Source of the DNA: Bacteroidota bacterium
GTDB lineage: Bacteria > Bacteroidota > Bacteroidia > Bacteroidales > UBA1556
Direction: 5' to 3'
Length of the DNA: 6,271 nucleotides
NCBI GenBank assembly: GCA_003648395.1
Contig: QMPB01000292.1
Coordinates: 1-6,271, forward strand
Positions within the stretch are counted from its first letter, which is position 1; every line of letters begins with the position of its first letter. The notes under the pieces are model-generated. The model saw only the letters and a list, made by a program, of their open reading frames with translations, did not search any database and was not told the DNA's origin. The translations under genes were made by a program, and so were the position numbers. This document shows positions 1 through 3,595 of this stretch, piece by piece.

Positions 1-23
1 ATAAAACTAAGCATCAAATTCAT

Positions 24-31
24 TACTTTTG
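24..31 (+). promoter_or_regulatory. Candidate Bacteroidota -7 promoter box upstream of purE
   Basis: The octamer TACTTTTG is an exact fit to the Bacteroidota sigma-ABfr -7 consensus TAnnTTTG and ends 29 nt before the purE start. The matching -33 TTTG element would fall at or beyond the left window edge, so it cannot be checked. The same octamer precedes the acetyltransferase gene at 1445-1452. Confidence 0.4.
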
Positions 32-60
32 TTCTTTGTTAATTTACAAAATAGCAAACT

Positions 61-567
61 ATGACACCACAAGTAAGTATAATAATGGGAAGCACTTCTG
101 ATTTGCCTATAATGCAGAAAGCGGCAGATTTTCTCGAAGAAATGGAAATTCCTTTTGAAATGAATGCTTTATCTGCTCATAGAACTCCTATAGCTGTTGA
201 AAAATTTGCCAAAGAAGCTGCTAACAAAGGTGTAAAAGTAATTATTGCAGGAGCAGGAATGGCTGCACATTTACCAGGTGTAATTGCTGCTATGACTCCA
301 ATTCCTGTTATTGGTGTACCCATTAAAGCTACTCTTGATGGTATGGATGCTCTTTTAGCTATTGTGCAAATGCCTCCAGGTATTCCAGTGGCTACTGTTG
401 CTATTAATGGTGCTTTAAATGCTGGTATTCTAGCTGCTCAAATGATGGCAATAGGTGATAAGTCTTTGTTTGATAAAACGGTTGCTTATAAAGAGGCTCT
501 TAAAGGAAAGATTGAAAAAGCTAATCAAGAACTTGCTAAAGTTTCATATAAGTATAAAACTAACTAG
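61..567 (+). CDS. purE: 5-(carboxyamino)imidazole ribonucleotide mutase (class I PurE)
   Basis: PurE converts N5-CAIR to 4-carboxy-AIR in cytosolic de novo purine synthesis, using the product of PurK. The 168-residue length is usual for a stand-alone bacterial PurE. Class I signatures are clear. MGSTSD (residues 9-14) is the phosphate-binding start. SAHRTP (38-43) holds His40, the counterpart of the catalytic histidine of E. coli PurE. AGAGMAAHLPG (63-73) is the active-site loop. IVQMPPGIPVATVAING (101-117) and the NAG segment (120-122) complete the core. The class II (AIR carboxylase) version of these loops, as in Treponema, is absent, so a PurK partner is expected elsewhere in the genome. 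The ATG at 61 places the GSTSD motif at the normal distance from the N terminus; no Shine-Dalgarno is seen. A Met replaces the Gly more common in the AGAGGAAHLPG loop, a minor variation. Neither neighbour is a purine gene in this window. Confidence 0.97.
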   Translation: MTPQVSIIMGSTSDLPIMQKAADFLEEMEIPFEMNALSAHRTPIAVEKFAKEAANKGVKVIIAGAGMAAHLPGVIAAMTPIPVIGVPIKATLDGMDALLAIVQMPPGIPVATVAINGALNAGILAAQMMAIGDKSLFDKTVAYKEALKGKIEKANQELAKVSYKYKTN

Positions 568-632
568 TATTTATCTGATAATCAAATAAATAATAATATA
601 TATAAATTAACGTTATTGCAACTTGACGGCTC

Positions 633-656
633 TGCCTACCTGTAAGTAGACAGGCA
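633..656. repeat. GC-rich imperfect inverted repeat between purE and the lutA-like gene
   Basis: In an otherwise AT-rich spacer, TGCCT (633-637) is complementary to AGGCA (652-656). Within it CCTGT (639-643) is complementary to ACAGG (650-654) around a 6-nt loop. The two pairings share bases and so compete. The sharp base-composition contrast with its surroundings suggests a small dispersed intergenic repeat or a weak hairpin. There is no T-run after it, so a terminator for purE is unlikely. Confidence 0.4.
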
Positions 657-672
657 AGAAACATATACTAAA

Positions 673-678
673 TAGGAA
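673..678 (+). promoter_or_regulatory. Possible ribosome binding site of the lutA-like gene
   Basis: TAGGAA lies 7 nt upstream of the ATG at 686 and is the only plausible Shine-Dalgarno-like element in front of any of the five genes. The other four starts have plain A/T leaders, as is common in Bacteroidota. It supports choosing 686 as the start. Confidence 0.35.
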
Positions 679-685
679 TTAACTA

Positions 686-1411
686 ATGGAAGTTGAATTA
701 TTTATACCGTGTTTTATTGATCAATTATATCCTAATACAGGATTTAATTTGGTTAAGATACTTGAAAAATTAGATATTGAAGTGCACTATAATACTAAGC
801 AAACTTGCTGTGGCCAAATGGCTTTTAATAGTGGTTACTGGGACGAAGCTCAGGAGCTTGGTGAAAAGTTTATTAAGGACTTCAATACTGGTAGAACCAT
901 AGTTGGACCTAGCGCTTCTTGTATTAGTATGGTGAAAAACCACTATCCAAAGTTTTTTCATAATTCTTCTTTGCACAATACCTATAAAGAAGTTCAGAAT
1001 AATATTGTTGAAATTTCAGATTTTCTAGTAAATCATTTACATATTACTAATTTAGGAGCAAAGTTTCCACATAAAGTTACTGTTCACGATAGTTGTTCTG
1101 CCAAGAGAGAATATGGACTAACACATGAAGTTAGAACCCTTCTAGCAAATGTTAAGGATATTGAGATTGTTGAAATGAAAGAAAGTGATACTTGCTGTGG
1201 TTTTGGTGGGACATTCTCTGTAAAGCATGAGTCAATTTCTACGTCTATGGCAGAACGCAAAGTGCAAAATGCTATGGCTACAGGTGCTGAATTTATTGTT
1301 AGTACTGAGTCTTCTTGCCTTTTACATATTGAGGCCTATATCAAAGAGCATAAGTTGCCCATTAAAACTATTCATATAGTTGATATACTGGCTTCTGGTT
1401 GGGAGTTGTAA
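686..1411 (+). CDS. lutA: LutA/YkgE-family (Fe-S)-binding protein with two CCG domains
   Basis: The 241-residue protein is close in length to B. subtilis LutA, a cytosolic part of the LutABC L-lactate oxidation system. Two CCG (cysteine-rich) domains are visible. Repeat 1 has Cys9 (IPCF), Cys41-Cys42 (TCCGQMAFNSG) and Cys79 (PSASC). Repeat 2 has Cys137 (HDSC), Cys170-Cys171 (TCCGFGGTFSVK) and Cys211 (ESSC). The CCGFGGTFSVK segment and the PSxSC form of the first repeat are LutA-like rather than HdrB-like, since HdrB ends each repeat with CxxC. Repeat 2 has Ser where I recall a further Cys in LutA (CGC), so cluster ligation may differ slightly. No signal peptide or membrane segment is seen. 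LutB (ferredoxin-like) and LutC (LUD domain) normally follow directly, but the next gene is an acetyltransferase, so the partners are elsewhere or this is a paralogue acting in another redox complex. The family is secure; the lactate role is inferred. Confidence 0.88.
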   Translation: MEVELFIPCFIDQLYPNTGFNLVKILEKLDIEVHYNTKQTCCGQMAFNSGYWDEAQELGEKFIKDFNTGRTIVGPSASCISMVKNHYPKFFHNSSLHNTYKEVQNNIVEISDFLVNHLHITNLGAKFPHKVTVHDSCSAKREYGLTHEVRTLLANVKDIEIVEMKESDTCCGFGGTFSVKHESISTSMAERKVQNAMATGAEFIVSTESSCLLHIEAYIKEHKLPIKTIHIVDILASGWEL

Positions 1412-1444
1412 TATATAATAACATAGAAAAAAATCAATATTTTA

Positions 1445-1452
1445 TACTTTTG
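1445..1452 (+). promoter_or_regulatory. Candidate Bacteroidota -7 promoter box upstream of the GNAT gene
   Basis: TACTTTTG matches TAnnTTTG exactly and is identical to the box before purE. It ends 35 nt before the ATG at 1488, a reasonable leader length. No convincing -33 TTTG is seen about 20 nt upstream, which weakens the call. If real, the acetyltransferase gene is transcribed separately from the lutA-like gene. Confidence 0.38.
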
Positions 1453-1487
1453 GACAGTAACTATTTTTTTAATAAATTTATTTTATT

Positions 1488-1997
1488 ATGAATGCAAAAA
1501 CAGACTTACAAATTAGATTTGCAGATAACTTAGATTTACTATCTATGGTAGAAATATATAATCAAGCTATTAGAACTAAAAAGGCTACAGGCGATTTAGA
1601 TGAATTTAGCCTTAGTAACAGAATTGAATGGTTTGCAAGTTTTGATAATGATAAATATCCGCTTTATGTTGTTGAATATATGGACGAAATGGTGGGATAC
1701 TGCTCAATAAGTCCATATAGAAAGGGTCGTAGAGCAATGTCAACAGTTGCTGAAATTAGCTATTATCTTGATTATTCTATACATGGTAAAAAAATTGGGA
1801 GCACACTGTTAGAATATGTTATTAATGATTGTAAGAGGATAGGTATTAATACCCTCTTGGCGATATTATTAGATATCAATGAACCCAGTATAGGATTGCT
1901 AGAAAAGTTTAAATTTGAAAAATGGGGTTATTATCCTCAAATAGCCGATATCGATGGAGAAAAATGTAGCCAACTTATTTATGGTCTGAAAGTTTAA
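1488..1997 (+). CDS. GNAT family N-acetyltransferase (phosphinothricin/MnaT-like)
   Basis: This 169-residue protein has the layout of the PAT/MnaT (YncA) branch of GNAT enzymes, which transfer acetyl from acetyl-CoA to an amino group of an amino-acid-like substrate. The N-terminal IRFADNLDLLSMVEIYNQAI (residues 9-28) is the typical beta1-alpha1 of this branch. FSLSNRIEWF (40-49) matches the usual FxxxxRxxWF stretch. VGYCSISPYR (69-78) is beta4, and EISYYLDYSIHGKKIGSTLL (89-108) covers beta4-beta5 and the acetyl-CoA pyrophosphate loop. LDINEPSIGLLEKFKFEKWG (128-147) is the NxxSxxLxEKxGF motif of the C-terminal half. The CoA loop is degenerate: where R/Q-x-x-G-x-G is usual it reads His99-G-K-Lys102-I-G, so the first conserved Gly is Lys. 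The family usually tolerates variation here, so activity remains likely. The substrate cannot be told from sequence, and true herbicide resistance is not implied. No Shine-Dalgarno is seen; the leader is a run of A/T. Confidence 0.9.
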   Translation: MNAKTDLQIRFADNLDLLSMVEIYNQAIRTKKATGDLDEFSLSNRIEWFASFDNDKYPLYVVEYMDEMVGYCSISPYRKGRRAMSTVAEISYYLDYSIHGKKIGSTLLEYVINDCKRIGINTLLAILLDINEPSIGLLEKFKFEKWGYYPQIADIDGEKCSQLIYGLKV

Positions 1998-2035
1998 CTT
2001 CCATATTTCCTGATTTTATATAATTATCAAATAAT

Positions 2036-2081
2036 CAAAACATTACCACTGCACGAGAGATAAGAATTTAGCAATGTTTTG
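2036..2081. repeat. 9-bp perfect inverted repeat downstream of the GNAT gene
   Basis: CAAAACATT (2036-2044) is exactly complementary to AATGTTTTG (2073-2081) with 28 nt between, and the right arm runs into a T-rich stretch (TTTTGTTTTAT). It begins 38 bp after the GNAT stop. It could be a weak terminator for that gene, but the arms are AT-rich and the loop is long. The rest of the 1998-2201 gap, apart from the element at 2141-2161, shows no gene or RNA that I recognise. Confidence 0.3.
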
Positions 2082-2122
2082 TTTTATGAAAAATAATATT
2101 TATCACTATTAAATATTTTTAC

Positions 2123-2130
2123 TACTTTTA
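2123..2130 (+). promoter_or_regulatory. Weak candidate -7 box for the ACL-like gene pair
   Basis: TACTTTTA differs from TAnnTTTG only in the last base and resembles the two TACTTTTG boxes elsewhere in the window. It sits 11 bp before an inverted repeat and 72 bp before the start codon at 2202. No -33 TTTG is seen at the expected spacing. The position upstream of a symmetric element is suggestive but not proof. Confidence 0.22.
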
Positions 2131-2140
2131 TACTCTAAAT

Positions 2141-2161
2141 GGTATTCAGATACCGAATACC
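2141..2161. promoter_or_regulatory. Inverted repeat / possible operator upstream of the ACL small-subunit gene
   Basis: GGTATTC (2141-2147) and GAATACC (2155-2161) form a perfect 7-bp inverted repeat around a 7-nt spacer, 40 bp before the ATG at 2202. A second pairing is nested: GGTAT (2141-2145) with ATACC (2150-2154) around 4 nt. The element therefore holds one left arm and two alternative right arms. It is the least AT-rich part of the leader. The symmetry suits a dimeric repressor site or a small leader hairpin. The regulator is not in this window. Confidence 0.4.
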
Positions 2162-2201
2162 TTAATAATGTGTATTTAGTTCATTAATAAAATATTTTCT
2201 T

Positions 2202-3434
2202 ATGCGAATTACAGGAATGAAGTATGGTGCTCCAGTGCTAGAGTTAGCAGGATTTCCTATCCCAGAGGTTCTAGATGCTGATGCTACTATGGCTGAAATT
2301 GAAGCTTTAATTAATAAGCGAGGTCGATGTGTTGTAAAACCAATTTTTTATGGTGGAGTTGGTAAAAAGGGCAAGGCAGGGCTGGTAAAAATTGTAGATT
2401 CTATTGCAGAAGCACAAAATGCTAAGCGACAATTGTATTTTGCAGAACATTTTTTTCATAATGAACGCATTCAATCCAATGGAGTAACTTTTGAGGAATT
2501 TATTCCATCATCATACGAAGTTTATTTCAATTTCTCTGTTTCTACGGTTAGTCGTAGAGTTAATTTTACACTTACACATCATGGTGGAGTAGATATTGAA
2601 GAACTTGATAAATCAATGATATTTGAAGGCTCGTTTGATGCAATAACAGGCCTTAAATCATATCATATTATTGATGCACTGAGTCAGCTTAATGCTCCAG
2701 ATGAGGTGATTAGCCCACTTACTCAATATTTGCCAAGCTTATGGAATCTGTATAATGATTTTGGGTTCACTACACTCGAAATTAATCCTATTCGTATGGA
2801 GAATAAGAATGGCAGACTGGTTCCAATAGCTTGTGATTTTAAAGGTCAATTCGACCAAGATAACCCTCAATATAAAAGACTAAATCTACCCCCTGAGATA
2901 TTTCATAGTGATCTTTCGGAATTTGAAGCAGAAATTAATACACTTCGTACTTACCAAGGTCAAAGTGATGTGGTTGTAATTAATCCTGAGGGAACAATTA
3001 CTCCGTTTATGTTTGGTGGCGGAGCCAATAGTGCTGCAACAGAGGTATTATCAACTAAAACAACTATTTCTAGTGATTTTGGAGGTAATCCCCCATATGA
3101 GAAAATGTATGAGATTGCTTCAATAACTTATAAATATTGGCTTAAAAATTCTAATGTACTATTGATAATTGGTGGTAAAGCAAATAATACAGACATTTAT
3201 GTAACTCTTAAAGGAGTAGCAGATGCTTTAAGAGATTATGCTGCAAAGAATGGTACACCTAATATTTATGTTATTATAGGTAGAGGAGGTCCAAATTTAA
3301 TTAAAGGATTCTCGTATACAGCTAATATTTTAGATAATCTTGAAATTCCATATAAATTCTTTGGTTATGATAGTTCTATGTTAGAGGTAATTCAATATGC
3401 TGTAGATGTTGATAATTGGATGATTAATAATTAA
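2202..3434 (+). CDS. aclB: ATP-citrate lyase small-subunit-like protein (ATP-grasp + citrate-binding domain)
   Basis: In ATP-citrate lyase this part binds ATP and citrate and supplies the phosphate that charges the partner subunit's histidine on the way to citryl-CoA. At 410 residues it is close to Chlorobium AclB (about 398) and matches the N-terminal third of human ACLY. The ATP-grasp fold fills about residues 1-235. VVKP with Lys46 and the glycine-rich loop 51-60 hold the nucleotide. HHGGVD (126-131) follows. LEINP with Asn195, and Asp212 of the DFK motif followed by FD, match the Mg2+ ligands of SucC. The citrate-binding domain (about 255-400) has FGGGAN (271-276), GGKANNT (324-330) and RGGPN (361-365). 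Asn328 and Thr330 correspond to human Asn346 and Thr348, and Arg361 to Arg379, all citrate contacts. The GGKAN loop is one residue shorter than human GGSIAN. No signal peptide or membrane segment is seen, so it is cytosolic. It is followed by its presumed large subunit after 161 bp, in the same order as aclBA. An in-frame ATG at 2217 is an alternative start. A citryl-CoA-synthetase-like or other acyl-CoA-ligase role is possible because the partner is unusual. Confidence 0.85.
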   Translation: MRITGMKYGAPVLELAGFPIPEVLDADATMAEIEALINKRGRCVVKPIFYGGVGKKGKAGLVKIVDSIAEAQNAKRQLYFAEHFFHNERIQSNGVTFEEFIPSSYEVYFNFSVSTVSRRVNFTLTHHGGVDIEELDKSMIFEGSFDAITGLKSYHIIDALSQLNAPDEVISPLTQYLPSLWNLYNDFGFTTLEINPIRMENKNGRLVPIACDFKGQFDQDNPQYKRLNLPPEIFHSDLSEFEAEINTLRTYQGQSDVVVINPEGTITPFMFGGGANSAATEVLSTKTTISSDFGGNPPYEKMYEIASITYKYWLKNSNVLLIIGGKANNTDIYVTLKGVADALRDYAAKNGTPNIYVIIGRGGPNLIKGFSYTANILDNLEIPYKFFGYDSSMLEVIQYAVDVDNWMINN

Positions 3435-3453
3435 TGATTAGGAATTAAGAATA

Positions 3454-3511
3454 AAAAAATTCATTGGCATTCTTCCTTCATGGAGGGGAATAAAATGACA
3501 AGGAATTTTTT
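3454..3511. terminator. Long hairpin with T6 tail between the two ACL-like genes
   Basis: An 18-nt left arm (3454-3471, beginning with A6) pairs with the right arm (3494-3511, ending in T6) at 16 of 18 positions. The 22-nt loop can fold further through TTCC (3473-3476) with GGAA (3487-3490). Because the A-run and T-run are both in the stem, it could work as an intrinsic terminator on either strand. It begins 20 bp after the small-subunit stop. Either it lowers read-through into the large-subunit gene, or the two genes are transcribed separately. An alternative pairing, AAGAAT (3447-3452) with ATTCTT (3469-3474), overlaps the left arm and would compete with it. Confidence 0.55.
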
Positions 3512-3547
3512 GAGTAATTTAAATGTTGTGTTGATTGTTTAACTGTT

Positions 3548-3576
3548 CAAATAAACAAATCACCAAATAAACAAAT
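3548..3576 (+). repeat. 13-bp direct repeat in the leader of the large-subunit gene
   Basis: CAAATAAACAAAT occurs at 3548-3560 and again at 3564-3576, giving a 16-bp period, and the second copy ends 19 bp before the ATG at 3596. Both copies are exact. It may be a paired protein-binding site or replication slippage in a low-complexity leader. There are only two copies and no spacer pattern, so it is not a CRISPR. Confidence 0.55.
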
Positions 3577-3595
3577 AATCAATAATAATATTATT

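Noticed and set aside
1..60. Possible 3' end of an upstream gene
   Set aside because: Stops occur at 8-10 and 40-42 in the first 60 bases, but too little sequence is present to recognise any protein.
61..567. Class II PurE (AIR carboxylase)
   Set aside because: The SAHRTP and AGAGxAAHLPG loops are of the class I type.
3480..3542. A 20-codon open frame starting in the hairpin loop, considered as a leader peptide
   Set aside because: It has no ribosome binding site and its start is buried in the predicted stem-loop; its composition shows no run of one amino acid that would suggest attenuation.
3548..3576. CRISPR-like array
   Set aside because: Only two 13-bp copies separated by 3 bp; there are no spacers and no cas genes.
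577..3585. ATAATCAA shared by three spacers (near 577, 2031 and 3576)
   Set aside because: An eight-base A/T-rich word is expected by chance in spacers of this composition; the flanking bases do not match.
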